64,000 bases of DNA from Bacteroidales bacterium M7 (GCA_001689515.1 LUJR01000024.1:1-64000); one strand, 5' to 3'. Counted from the stretch's first letter, positions 8,579-16,726 are shown. Notes: generated by a model not told the origin, from the sequence alone. Program-made: numbers and translations.

Positions 8579-9556
8579 CTATGGGGCGGCGGCGACGTGG
8601 GAGAGGCGGGTGTCGGGGGCGAGGCCTCGGGAGGCGAGGTAGGCTTGGAGGGCGGCGCGGGAGTCGATGGGCTTGCGCGAGGCGCGGGCGCGGCGGTCGG
8701 CTTCGCGCTCGGCGGCTATGCGCCGTGCTGTGGGGGAGGAGGGAGGAGGCGTGTCGCCGCAGATGTCGCGGCTGCGGCGTATGCGTGCTTTGATGGCTGA
8801 TGCCATGTGGGTGTTGGGCTTGGCGCGGTCCCATTCGCCGGTCATGCGCCAGCTTTCGGCTACCTGGCGGGCGTGGTGGAGCACTGCGGCGGCGTGGGTG
8901 CCGCTCTCATGGGCGAGGCGTTCGGCGTTGGCTTGAGCCCATGCCAGGCTGGCTGCTATGGGGTCGGCTGGCGAGGGTGCGGGGTCTCCCCGCCGATGGC
9001 TTTTATTGGAAATCTCCGTCGGTGTGTCGGCGGCAGGTGCGTTGCCATCATCGTCAGATGATGTTTTGTTTGATTTGTTTTTATTTCCTTTTCTTTGTGT
9101 ACTTTCTTCCGACTTAATAGGGGTTTCTTCCGACTTAATGAGGTTTTCTTCTGACTTAACTGGAGTTTCTTCCGACTTAATTAGCGAAAAGTCAGAGATG
9201 ATGCTTGTGCGGTGGCACTGGGTGCAGATGGTGCGGTAACGTTCCTGGATGGCGCGGGATGTGAGCACGCGGTCGGAGTTGTAGAGGGTCTTGTCGAAGA
9301 GTCCGATGTCTATGCAGCTGCTTATGACTTTGAGGATATACGCTTCGTCAAGTCCTGACTGCTCGGAGAGCATGAAGGAGAGGTCATCGTCAGCTACGAT
9401 GTAGTAGCCGCTGCGGTAGACGGTGCACAGCAGCAAGGTGTAGACCGCGACAGCCTCTCCGCCGCAGCGGCGTATGAGGCGGCGGATGCGCATGTCGCAG
9501 AACATGTCGGTGTCCAAGGGGAAGTAGTCAAGTCCAGGTTTAGCCGGTCGTGCCAT
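8579..9556 (-). CDS. Lin1244/Lin1753 (DUF4373) domain protein
   Basis: A 325-aa protein. The N-terminal 100 or so residues (starting MARPAKPGLDYFPLD, then MRIRRLIRRCGGEAVAVYT) match the DUF4373 domain seen in many Bacteroidales proteins of mobile or phage-derived loci, where it resembles the N-terminus of replication-initiation proteins. A linker follows with four tandem copies of a 7-residue KSEE unit. The C-terminal part is Ala/Arg-rich and contains a region resembling primosome-type domains. I chose start 9556 because the domain begins there; 22 upstream in-frame residues look non-conserved. Role unknown, possibly DNA-associated. Codon use in the C-terminal third is very GC-rich. Confidence 0.75.
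   Translation of the reverse strand: MARPAKPGLDYFPLDTDMFCDMRIRRLIRRCGGEAVAVYTLLLCTVYRSGYYIVADDDLSFMLSEQSGLDEAYILKVISSCIDIGLFDKTLYNSDRVLTSRAIQERYRTICTQCHRTSIISDFSLIKSEETPVKSEENLIKSEETPIKSEESTQRKGNKNKSNKTSSDDDGNAPAADTPTEISNKSHRRGDPAPSPADPIAASLAWAQANAERLAHESGTHAAAVLHHARQVAESWRMTGEWDRAKPNTHMASAIKARIRRSRDICGDTPPPSSPTARRIAAEREADRRARASRKPIDSRAALQAYLASRGLAPDTRLSHVAAAP
9105..9188. repeat. Four 21-bp tandem repeats inside the DUF4373 gene
   Basis: Encodes IKSEETP, VKSEENL, IKSEETP, IKSEEST on the minus strand: a 7-residue period in a charged linker. The copies differ at a few bases, so the array is not brand new. Confidence 0.8.
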
Positions 9557-9650
9557 AGTGTGTGAGTCTTTGGGTTGTGGGTAATACAGCCAAAGATAAG
9601 TCGGCACGGACGGCTGCGGCATGCGAAAATGTCAGCCTTTGCTGCGGAAA

Positions 9651-10694
9651 TCAGCTGTTGATGAGCTTGAACTTGTGGCGCGTAAGTTCTATCTCCCGTG
9701 TAAGTTCTTCTTTGGTTGGCATTATTAGGTCATATTTCGCTGAGAATACTCCGATGTCCTTGCGATCGCCTAATGTATATTCTATAACAGTGTCGTTCTT
9801 TTCGGAACAGAGGATTATGCCGATGGTCGGATTGTCGTCAGGTTGGCATACAACCCTGTTGTAATAATTCACGTACAGCTGCATCTGACCTATATCGCCG
9901 TAGTCCACGCGCTTCATTTTCAAGTCTATTATGACGTAGCTCCGTGTTATGACATTGTAAAATACCAGATCGGGATAGAAGTGTTGTCCGTCGATAGTGA
10001 TGCGTTTCTGCCGACCCATGAAGGCGAAACCACGTCCAAGCTCAAGCAGGAACTCCTCAAGATGTGAAATCAGAGCGTTTTCAAGTTCGGACTCTTGTCA
10101 TATGACATCTTCTTTGGCACCGACAAATTCGAGTATGAACGGGTCATGGACCAGAGTCAACGGGTCAAATTTTTCGGGTTTCGTTGGCAGATTGCGTTTG
10201 ATGAGAGTCTCGACCTCTGCGGTGTCGCGATGAGTGGAGAGCAGACGTTCGTAATATTGTGTCGCTATCTGTCGTTCAAGCTGACGCACACTCCATTGAC
10301 CTGCCGCGACTTCATTGGCATAATACTCTCTGGCTTTTGGATTTGATACTTTGGTCAACAGACGTATATGGGACCAACTTAATTTGTGGCACACTGTGTC
10401 ACAAATCGGGAAACAGCGGTAGAATTGACGCATACGACGCAGGTTGTCAGCCGTAAACCCTTTGCCAAATTCTTTAGTAAGCCGGATAGAGATGGAATGC
10501 AGTAAGCCGTCTCCATAGGCAGCTCTGTCATCTCCACCTTGTGCATCCACGATGAGTTTTCCCACATGCCAATATGCCTGTACCATGGCAGTATTGACAG
10601 TTGAGAGCACTTTCTTACGGGCATGCAGTAATACGTGCCTGATTTCAGAGTATAGGCTGTCGGTGGCTTCTGTGGATAAGTCGGTGTATTTCAT
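9651..10694 (-). pseudogene. DUF1016 (YhcG-type) PD-(D/E)XK nuclease gene interrupted by an in-frame stop
   Basis: The reading frame from ATG 10694 encodes a typical DUF1016 N-terminal domain (YWHVGKLIVDAQGGDDRAAY, RLTKEFGKGF, LSWSHIRLLTKVSNPKAREY). It stops at a TGA (10100-10098, codon 199). The same frame continues without a shift through SELENALISHLEEF, then MGRQKRITIDGQHFYPDLVF and IDLKMKRVDYGDIGQMQLY, which is the nuclease half with the PD-(D/E)XK acidic residue and ExK-like IDLK. Read through, it would be 347 aa, the normal family length. So one nonsense codon splits an otherwise intact gene; sequencing error or recoding are alternatives. It starts 10 nt after the Fur-family gene. Confidence 0.85.
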
Positions 10695-10704
10695 TTCTTG
10701 TGTT

Positions 10705-11121
10705 TTATTGTTGGCTGCGGGCGCAGGCGGGGCAGATGCCTTTGACGAGGTAGGTGACGGAGCGGGGGGTGTAGTCCTCGGGGAGGGGGACCGGGGGGAT
10801 GTGGAGGTCCTCGAAGCAGACGGTGCGGTGGCATGACTCGCAGTAGAAGTGGACGTGCATGTCGTCGACTGAGCAGTGGTCTTCGCCGTGGCACACTTCG
10901 TATTTGACCGAGCCGCTGCCGTCATCGATGCTGTGCGCGATGTCGTGGTTGACGAAGACGGCAAGTGTTCGGAATATGCTGGAGCGGTCCATGGTGTCGA
11001 TGTCGGTGTCGATGTCTGCCAGGCTCATGGGGCTCGCTGCCCGAAGCAGCGCGTCAAGCACGAGGAGGCGGTTGGGGGTGGGCTTGACGCCCTTGCGCGT
11101 GAGGATGTCGGCGGATTTCAT
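10705..11121 (-). CDS. Fur-family metal-responsive transcriptional regulator
   Basis: A 138-aa DNA-binding repressor of the Fur superfamily. The N-terminal winged helix covers about residues 1-75 (VKPTPNRLLVLDALLR; recognition region DRSSIFRTLAVF). The C-terminal dimerisation and metal domain has HVHFYCESC with a matching C-terminal CPAC, the two CxxC pairs that hold structural zinc. HGEDHCSVDDMHVHF supplies the His-rich regulatory site. Whether it senses iron, zinc or peroxide cannot be decided from the sequence. The nearest downstream gene is the broken DUF1016 gene, 10 nt away. No metal transporter is adjacent. The start is the only ATG before the conserved helix. Confidence 0.9.
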   Translation of the reverse strand: MKSADILTRKGVKPTPNRLLVLDALLRAASPMSLADIDTDIDTMDRSSIFRTLAVFVNHDIAHSIDDGSGSVKYEVCHGEDHCSVDDMHVHFYCESCHRTVCFEDLHIPPVPLPEDYTPRSVTYLVKGICPACARSQQ

Positions 11122-11175
11122 ACCGCAAATTTAATGAAAAAACCGATGTAACCTCAGTTCGTGTATCATACGTCG

Positions 11176-12528
11176 TTATAGCAAGCCTGCCATGTAGACA
11201 GGGAGGTATATTATATTGCCCTCTTTGCGCAGGTCTTTGGTGTAAAGCAGATAGCTTTGTTTGATTCTTGAAGAAAATTTGAGGTTAAACTCGTCAAGCG
11301 ATTTGTGGGATTTGTACCCGGATGATTTGACTTCTATCGGGCATATCTTGTCTTTGCGGCTAAGGAGGAAATCTATTTCGTATGGACGTTGTGGGGCGGT
11401 CGCGTCCGTAGCCGTTCGAAATGTGTAGTAGTAGAGTGAGTGTCCGGCACTTCGCAACATCTGGGCTATGATGTTTTCGTACACATACCCCAGATCAGAG
11501 GGGAGCTTGTCAGAGAGAAGCTTGCGGTATATGTCATTGTCGGTGTAATCTCTGTCCATAAATGCCAATGTCACGAACAGTCCCGTATCGGCAAGAAACA
11601 TCTTGAAATAATCAAAATCGGCATGCAGGGCAAAGCCTACTCCAGGATCGTCGGCATGGTATGCGAAGTTGACCGTCAGCGAGTCAGCCATGTCGGCAAA
11701 TATTTCGCCCATGCGTGAAGGGCGTGCGTTTTCGATGACACTGCCCACCTTGTATCGCATGGTGTTGCGTGACAGCTCCGAGGGGATGGAGCGGAATATG
11801 GCAGATGCCCTGCCTGTGGGGTCTATCTTGCGGAAATCGTCCATGTATAGGTCGAGTATGTTGCGCTTGACGGCATCGATGGCGGCAAAATCATTGGAGT
11901 CCAGATACGAGACGATGGCTTGAGGCATGCCTCCGATAAGCATATATAGCCTGAAATCGCGCATCAGTGCGCGGTTGGCAGCGTCGCCCAGCGGCTTGAG
12001 GTTGTCAAACGAGTATTTGATCAGGTCAAACGTAGGGGCTTTGCCGATTGCCCAAAGAAATTCCTCGAAGTCCAGAGGGAACATCGACAGGCGAGTCTCC
12101 TCGCTTGGAATGAGTATATCTTTTACGTTTTTCTTGATTGACAGCAGGGAGCCGGTCTCGATATAGTCGTATCTGCCGTCTTTGACGAGATGCTTGATGG
12201 CTTGACGTGCCCGGGGACACAGCTGGATTTCATCTAAGATAATCACGGATTTGCGAGCCGGGAGGCTCTTGCCTGTAAATGCCTGTAGTCTGAGGAAAAA
12301 CAGATCTATGTCGGATACATGCTCAAAGAGGTCAGAGAGCTGCTTGTCGGCAGTGGAAAAGTCGATAGCAATGTAATCTTCATATTCATTGCGTGCAAAT
12401 TCTTCGGCTATGGTCGACTTGCCTATTCGCCTTGCTCCCTGAAGCAATAGTGCGGTGCTGCCCTTTGAATTGCTCTTCCAGTCAAGCATTTTCGCATATA
12501 TTTTCCGTTTGAAGATATGTCGGCTCAT
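11176..12528 (-). CDS. AAA ATPase with DUF4143 domain
   Basis: A 450-aa protein of the large prokaryotic AAA-plus-DUF4143 family common and multicopy in Bacteroidetes. Walker A is GARRIGKSTIAEEF (about residues 31-44). Walker B is VIILDEIQLCPRARQAI, and sensor-like ETGSLLSI follows. The C-terminal half holds a restriction-endonuclease-like fold candidate with EIDFLLSRKDKICPIEVKSS (D...ExK pattern). The substitution of the usual LRPDGRRFR-type target is unknown; biological roles of these proteins are generally unestablished. Three 33-bp direct repeats lie 47-145 nt upstream of the start. The gene faces the same way as the Fur and DUF1016 genes but is separated by 54 nt. Confidence 0.88.
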   Translation of the reverse strand: MSRHIFKRKIYAKMLDWKSNSKGSTALLLQGARRIGKSTIAEEFARNEYEDYIAIDFSTADKQLSDLFEHVSDIDLFFLRLQAFTGKSLPARKSVIILDEIQLCPRARQAIKHLVKDGRYDYIETGSLLSIKKNVKDILIPSEETRLSMFPLDFEEFLWAIGKAPTFDLIKYSFDNLKPLGDAANRALMRDFRLYMLIGGMPQAIVSYLDSNDFAAIDAVKRNILDLYMDDFRKIDPTGRASAIFRSIPSELSRNTMRYKVGSVIENARPSRMGEIFADMADSLTVNFAYHADDPGVGFALHADFDYFKMFLADTGLFVTLAFMDRDYTDNDIYRKLLSDKLPSDLGYVYENIIAQMLRSAGHSLYYYTFRTATDATAPQRPYEIDFLLSRKDKICPIEVKSSGYKSHKSLDEFNLKFSSRIKQSYLLYTKDLRKEGNIIYLPVYMAGLL

Positions 12529-12574
12529 AAAGCAGATTGTAATTGGTTGATTGTCAATGCAAAAATATCAAATA

Positions 12575-12673
12575 TGTACTAAACTGCAAAATGTTTTGAG
12601 CCGAATTTGCACGAAACTGCAAAATGTTTTTGGTGAAATTTGCACGGAAATGCAAAATGTTTTGGGTTTCCGA
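12575..12673. repeat. Three 33-bp direct repeats upstream of the DUF4143 ATPase gene
   Basis: Units begin at 12575, 12608 and 12641. Each holds the core CTGCAAAATGTTTT (ATGCAAAATGTTTT in the third) at the same phase. They lie in the promoter region of the minus-strand ATPase gene, so they are candidate operators or iterated regulatory sites. Confidence 0.85.
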
Positions 12674-12738
12674 GGGGGTGGCTGGAGATATGAGCTGTTC
12701 GCCACCTACAGCGGCGGACATCGGTGGTGTGAAATTAA

Positions 12739-12775
12739 CATGGGTCATACAAACTTACGGTTTGTATGACCCATG
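12739..12775. repeat. Perfect 16-bp-stem hairpin
   Basis: CATGGGTCATACAAAC, the 5-nt loop ttacg, then its exact complement. No T-run follows on either side. It lies between the ATPase upstream repeats and the 3' end of the lipoprotein gene, so it may serve as a terminator, processing site or regulator site. Confidence 0.85.
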
Positions 12776-12865
12776 CCTAATATATCTGTCTCCTACGGAG
12801 ACGCTTTGAGTATGTTGACGCGGGATGCTGCGTCCGTGCACCCATGTTTGTCGCGGGGCGGACGC

Positions 12866-12889
12866 GGACGCGATGTATCGCGTCCCTAC
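12866..12889. repeat. Family E palindrome at the lipoprotein gene end
   Basis: GGACGCGAT, gt, ATCGCGTCC then CTAC: head GTAGGGAC on the minus strand, core GCGAT/ATCGC. The TAG inside the head is the stop codon of the lipoprotein gene. Confidence 0.85.
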
Positions 12890-13509
12890 TTGACGTCTGC
12901 CATGTTGCCGGAGCGGTGCATGTACATCTTGACGTCGTTGAATTCGTATTCCATGATGTCGCCTTTGATTTCTACGTTCTCGAGTCCGCGGACTGCCATG
13001 AAGCGCAGGCGCATGGCGTCGGAGAAGCGGGCTTCGAGCGACTTGATGTATGCGGGCTTGAACTGCTCCCAGTTAGCCTGGGTCTGGTCGGTCAGGGCGT
13101 TGTCGCTCAGGGTGATGTTGTCGGGGTTGACATTGACGTTGAGCGAGTCGAAGTCGAAGTTGAATGCGATGTCGTCGTCATCCATCGCTTTCCATGTGCC
13201 TTCGATGGTGCCTATGGCAGATGCGGTTATGGAGAAGGGGAGCACCACTTCGGGTGTCGGAGGCGTGTAGGGCATCGTGGCTGAGATGAGGGCGGAGACG
13301 GTGACGTTGCCGCCCTCCTTGTCGCCGTCACCGAGGACGAATGTGTATATCGGGGTCATCGTGGCTACGGCTGCGTCGCTGACCGTGAACTGCTCGGGTG
13401 CGCCGCTCCATGAGCCTTCGGTGTCGGAGGCGAGCTTGGCGGCTTCGTTACATGATGTGAGTGCCACGAGAGCGGTGGCTGCTGCTGCGATGATGGCAAA
13501 TTTATTCAT
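12886..13509 (-). CDS. Predicted lipoprotein of unknown function
   Basis: A 207-aa protein with a lipoprotein signal peptide; the lipobox is ALTSC with the modified cysteine at C20. The mature part is acidic and beta-rich in appearance (VNVNPDNITLSDNAL and similar), with no catalytic motif I recognise. It probably sits in the outer or inner membrane facing the periplasm. The start is ATG 13509 (MNKFAII); an upstream in-frame ATG at 13524 would add five residues before the signal peptide. The stop codon TAG lies within the head of a family E repeat, so the repeat may define or have truncated the C-terminus. Divergent from lplA. Confidence 0.8.
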   Translation of the reverse strand: MNKFAIIAAAATALVALTSCNEAAKLASDTEGSWSGAPEQFTVSDAAVATMTPIYTFVLGDGDKEGGNVTVSALISATMPYTPPTPEVVLPFSITASAIGTIEGTWKAMDDDDIAFNFDFDSLNVNVNPDNITLSDNALTDQTQANWEQFKPAYIKSLEARFSDAMRLRFMAVRGLENVEIKGDIMEYEFNDVKMYMHRSGNMADVK

Positions 13510-13565
13510 AGCTGTGAATGTCATTATATATATTATATGGTGTTAACGCCATGAAGATACGAAAG

Positions 13566-13599
13566 TTTTTGCAGTTATGAAAAGATTGCCTATATTTGG
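13566..13599 (+). promoter_or_regulatory. Promoter of lplA (and possibly the gcv genes)
   Basis: TTTTTG (13566-13571), 19 nt, then TATATTTGG (13591-13599). It is a good Bacteroidetes -33/-7 match, 32 nt ahead of the lplA ATG and divergent from the lipoprotein gene. Confidence 0.65.
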
Positions 13600-13631
13600 C
13601 TATAACGATTTCACTTATACGCCTTGATACC

Positions 13632-14609
13632 ATGATAACCCTGCTGAGGCTGGATGACGACAGTCCGCGCCCGCTGGCATTCTACCTTGCCGCGGAGGAG
13701 TGGGCGGCTTCCGACGAGGCTTCCGACGACGATTATTTCATGACGTGGAGGGTTCGCCCCACCGTCATCATAGGGCGCCACCAGTCGCTCGCCGACGAGG
13801 TGGACACCTCCTATTGCCGCAGCCACGGCATAGACATCGTCAGGCGCAAGAGCGGCGGCGGAGCAGTGTATGCCGACATGGACAATGTGATGTTCAGTTA
13901 CATCGCCTTCCCCATGGCAGGGGAGGGCATCGAGGACACATTCCGCCGCTTCACCTCCAAGACTGCCCTCATGCTCCGCGCTCTGGGCGTGGATGCACAG
14001 GTGTCGGGGCGCAACGACCTGACCGTAGAGGGCTGCAAGATCAGCGGCTACTCATATCTCGCCGGCAAGCGGCGCCACATCATCCACGGCACACTCCTCT
14101 ATGACTTCGATGCCGAGGTGATGGGCAAGGTGCTGACTCCGCAGCCGGGCAAATTGGAGTCGCACGGCGTGAAGTCCGTGCGCTCACGCGTAACTTCGCT
14201 CAGACGCTATCTCGGCGGCATGGAAGTGGGGGCGTTCCGCAGCCTCGCAGAGCAGCGTCTGAGCGATGCCGAGCGCGTAATAACCGCCGATGAGGTCGAA
14301 GCCATCCGCGCAATAGAGGAGTCATATTACCGCCCTGGTTGGCTGGAGGGGCGGCGGCACACAGCCGACAGGATGCAGTGCCATATCGACGGGGACGGCA
14401 CCCTGACGGTCAGCCTGAGCCTTGACGCTGACGGTCGTATCCGCTCGGTCACCGCCACAGGCGACGTGATGACCCCCGACGATGTCAGTGAAGCGTTGAC
14501 AAGGGAGCTTCGGGGAGCGAGTAGGGACGCGGCGTGCCGCGTCATCAAACGCCATTTCGCATCGGACGCCACCTCGCATCAAACGCCACCTCGCATCGGT
14601 CACGGCTGA
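13632..14609 (+). CDS. lplA: Lipoate-protein ligase
   Basis: Attaches lipoate to carrier proteins; here the natural target is the GcvH encoded 1.3 kb downstream. The 325-aa protein has the LplA catalytic core: RRKSGGGAVYADMDNVMFSY (lipoate-binding GGGxVxHD-like loop), GRNDLTVEGCKISG, and a C-terminal accessory domain. The start is ATG 13632 (MITLLRL); the 12 codons upstream are in a promoter. The last 29 residues (about 297-325) are encoded by half of a family D repeat followed by three 17-bp tandem units, so the C-terminal tail is repeat-derived and probably not conserved. It begins the lipoylation and glycine cleavage block. Confidence 0.92.
   Translation: MITLLRLDDDSPRPLAFYLAAEEWAASDEASDDDYFMTWRVRPTVIIGRHQSLADEVDTSYCRSHGIDIVRRKSGGGAVYADMDNVMFSYIAFPMAGEGIEDTFRRFTSKTALMLRALGVDAQVSGRNDLTVEGCKISGYSYLAGKRRHIIHGTLLYDFDAEVMGKVLTPQPGKLESHGVKSVRSRVTSLRRYLGGMEVGAFRSLAEQRLSDAERVITADEVEAIRAIEESYYRPGWLEGRRHTADRMQCHIDGDGTLTVSLSLDADGRIRSVTATGDVMTPDDVSEALTRELRGASRDAACRVIKRHFASDATSHQTPPRIGHG
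14521..14546. repeat. Family D half element inside the lplA coding region
   Basis: Head GTAGGGAC, core GCGGC/GCCGC, then GTCATC. It encodes residues SRDAACRVI near the LplA C-terminus. The matching right half is missing; three 17-bp tandem units follow it and a family E palindrome lies further right. Confidence 0.88.
14543..14593. repeat. Three 17-bp tandem repeats at the lplA 3' end
   Basis: Units begin at 14543, 14560 and 14577 (CATCAAACGCCACCTCG type). The sequence resembles the spacer of family D pairs elsewhere, so it appears to be an expanded family D interior. Confidence 0.8.
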
Positions 14610-14612
14610 TGT

Positions 14613-14636
14613 GGACGCGATATATCGCGTCCCTAC
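14613..14636. repeat. Family E palindrome between lplA and gcvT
   Basis: Core GCGAT/ATCGC with head GTAGGGAC on the minus strand, starting 3 nt after the lplA stop codon. Confidence 0.85.
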
Positions 14637-14675
14637 GGGATAATGATTTAAACCTCATTTCTGATACATAACCTT

Positions 14676-15776
14676 ATGGAAAACCTCAAGAAAACCCCTC
14701 TCCACGACCGCCACGAGGCGATGGGCGCGCTGATGAGTCCCTTTGCCGGATGGCACATGCCCATACAGTATGCCGGCATCGAGGAGGAGCACCGGGCGGT
14801 GCGCGGCGGCTGCGGAGTGTTTGATGTCTCGCACATGGGCGAGGTCATGGTCAGCGGCGCGGATGCCGAGGCAATGGTCAATGACATCTTCACCAACGAT
14901 GTCCGTCACATGCCTGATGGCAAAATCCTCTACGGCATGATGCTCCGCGAAGACGGCGGCGTAATCGACGATCTGCTCGTCTACAAGATAGCCCCCGACA
15001 AGTTCCTGCTCGTCATCAATGCCGGGAACATCGACAAGGATGTGGACTGGATACGTTCCCAGGCGCAGGGACGCGATGTGGTCATCGATGACCTCTGCGA
15101 CTCCACTGCCCAGTTGGCTGTGCAGGGTCCGACCTCTTGTAGCGTCATGATGGATATACTTGGCATATTCTGTAGTGACAGCTTGGATTTCTACACATTT
15201 GAAATATATGACTACGAGGGCGAGAAGATACTCGTCAGCCGCACTGGCTACACCGGCGAGGACGGCTTCGAGGTCTACGCATCGCCCCGGCTGATTGCCG
15301 CGATGTGGGACTGCCTGATGGACTCGCAGTGCTGCGCTCCATGCGGTCTCGGATGCCGCGACACCCTGCGCTTCGAGGCTGGGCTGCCTCTCTACGGCGA
15401 CGAACTGACCGAGCTGACCACTCCGCTTGAGGCTGGATTGGGCATGTTTGTCAAGATGGACAAACCATCGTTCATCGGCAAGGATGCCCTCGCACGGCAG
15501 AAAGCCGAGGGCTTGCAGCGCAAGCTCGTAGGGCTCGAACTGCTCGCTCCCGGCATAGCCCGTCACGGCTACCAGGTGCTCGACTCCGACGGCAACGAAA
15601 TCGGTGTCATCACCACCGGCTACCGCTCCATCACCCTCGGCAAATCCATCGCCTTGGCGATGATTGACAGCCGTTTCGCCCCTGTGGGTACGCAGGTGCA
15701 GGTGCAGATCCGCCGCAAAGCAGTCCCAGCCACAGTCATCAAAAAGCGATTCTACCAACCAAAATACAAAAAATAA
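14676..15776 (+). CDS. gcvT: Glycine cleavage system T protein (aminomethyltransferase)
   Basis: Takes the aminomethyl group from the lipoyl arm of GcvH, releases ammonia and passes the one-carbon unit to tetrahydrofolate. The 366-aa length is standard. Visible signatures: HDRHEAMGALMSPFAGWHMP at the start, FDVSHMGEVMVSG, LVINAGNIDKDVDW, SRTGYTGEDGFEVYA and GLGCRDTLRFEAGLPLYG, all folate/T-protein motifs. It opens the gcvT-H-PA-PB-lpdA run. The ATG at 14676 begins the conserved N-terminus. A family A pair separates it from gcvH. Confidence 0.96.
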   Translation: MENLKKTPLHDRHEAMGALMSPFAGWHMPIQYAGIEEEHRAVRGGCGVFDVSHMGEVMVSGADAEAMVNDIFTNDVRHMPDGKILYGMMLREDGGVIDDLLVYKIAPDKFLLVINAGNIDKDVDWIRSQAQGRDVVIDDLCDSTAQLAVQGPTSCSVMMDILGIFCSDSLDFYTFEIYDYEGEKILVSRTGYTGEDGFEVYASPRLIAAMWDCLMDSQCCAPCGLGCRDTLRFEAGLPLYGDELTELTTPLEAGLGMFVKMDKPSFIGKDALARQKAEGLQRKLVGLELLAPGIARHGYQVLDSDGNEIGVITTGYRSITLGKSIALAMIDSRFAPVGTQVQVQIRRKAVPATVIKKRFYQPKYKK

Positions 15777-15816
15777 AGACCTCCCGAATGCTGTGTGTCT
15801 GGAAATTACCACCACT

Positions 15817-15896
15817 TGTAGGGACATGCCGTGGCATGTCCGCTCCCCGCGATGGTCATTGTGGCATCGGCGGACATGCCACGGCATGTCCCTACA
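15817..15896. repeat. Family A inverted pair between gcvT and gcvH
   Basis: Units 15817-15843 and 15870-15896, heads outward, 26-nt spacer. Starts 40 nt after the gcvT stop. Confidence 0.9.
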
Positions 15897-15956
15897 GGTT
15901 GCGAAATTTCGGATGCGACATCCTCAAATCTTAACGACCCTAATACCTTATCAACC

Positions 15957-16325
15957 ATGTCAAACACATATTATCTCCCATCACACGAGTACGCCCGCAT
16001 CGACGGCAACATCGCCTACGTAGGCATAACTAAATACGCCGCCTCCCAGCTCGGCAACGTGGTCTACGTTGACATGCCCGAGGAGGGCGATGACGTGGCT
16101 TTCGGCGAAGAGTTCGGCGCGATAGAGAGCGTCAAGGCAGCCAGCGACCTGTTTTCGCCCGTCACCGGCGCAGTCATCCAGCCCAACTTCCAGCTCATCG
16201 ATAACCCCCGTCTGGTCAGCGAAGACCCCGAAGCCAACTGGATTATCAAAGTGGAGCTGTCAGCCCCCCTCGACCTCGACAAGCTCCTCACCGAGGAGCA
16301 GTACCAGGCGTTGATTGCCCAGTGA
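15957..16325 (+). CDS. gcvH: Glycine cleavage system H protein
   Basis: Small lipoyl carrier (122 aa) that shuttles the aminomethyl intermediate between P, T and L proteins. The lipoylation site is K60 in EFGAIESVKAASDLFSPVTG. The start is ATG 15957 (MSNTYYLPSHEYARID), the conserved N-terminus; an in-frame start further upstream would lie in the family A repeat. LplA upstream is the likely lipoylating enzyme. Confidence 0.97.
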   Translation: MSNTYYLPSHEYARIDGNIAYVGITKYAASQLGNVVYVDMPEEGDDVAFGEEFGAIESVKAASDLFSPVTGAVIQPNFQLIDNPRLVSEDPEANWIIKVELSAPLDLDKLLTEEQYQALIAQ

Positions 16326-16362
16326 GCAGTAACCTGCCATAAGTCTCTTGATTTATTAGCGT

Positions 16363-16389
16363 TGTAGGGACATGCCGTGGCATGTCCGC
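16363..16389. repeat. Family A unit, left side of a C1-containing composite
   Basis: Head on the left, core ATGCC/GGCAT, 37 nt after the gcvH stop. Its likely partner is the degenerate unit at 16671-16697; the family C element sits between them. Confidence 0.85.
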
Positions 16390-16424
16390 CAGCTGGCTTA
16401 GCTGATATTATTCTTCTCATGTAC

Positions 16425-16644
16425 GCGCCCCTTGTGGGCGCATCTCTCCCGTAACCGAGGGGCTTGCCCCTCGGAGAACGCCAGCCGGAGAATAGCGCTG
16501 CGCTTTGCCGCAGCGCATCAAACACCTGATACTCAACATGGTAGCGACTGATGCGCTGCGGCAAAGCGCAGCGCGTACATCCTCCATCCTTTACCGAGGG
16601 GCAAGCCCCTCGGCTAACAGAGAGATGCGCCCACAAGGGGCGCG
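16425..16644. repeat. Family C element, copy 1
   Basis: About 220 bp with two inverted arms. Each arm has three palindromes in order: GCGCCCC/GGGCGC, CCGAGGGGC/GCCCCTCGG, and GCTGCG/CGCAGC. The centre is a non-repeated spacer of about 45 bp. It lies between the two units of a family A pair, in the gcvH-gcvPA gap. Confidence 0.9.
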
Positions 16645-16670
16645 AATTGCTTGCAAATCCTTAAGTCTGT

Positions 16671-16697
16671 GACATTGTGCCATGGCATGTCCCCACA
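16671..16697. repeat. Degenerate family A unit, right side of the composite
   Basis: Keeps GCCATGGCATGTCC and a decayed head (CCACA). It ends 29 nt before gcvPA. Confidence 0.6.
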
Positions 16698-16726
16698 ACA
16701 GCGAAATCATTCTTACCATAATTGAT

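Noticed and set aside
12551..12769. Small frame encoding ICTKLQNVL-like repeats
   Set aside because: It is produced by the 33-bp tandem repeats read in frame; the arrangement fits a regulatory region better.
14655..15887. Antisense frame of 410 codons over gcvT
   Set aside because: Starts in a repeat, has no domain-like pattern, and mirrors the conserved T protein.
16064..16636. Reading frame across the C1 element, with similar frames at C2 and C3
   Set aside because: The similar peptides at the three loci (RGACPS, RCALPQRI and DALRQSAA stretches) are translations of the conserved palindromic arms, not genes.
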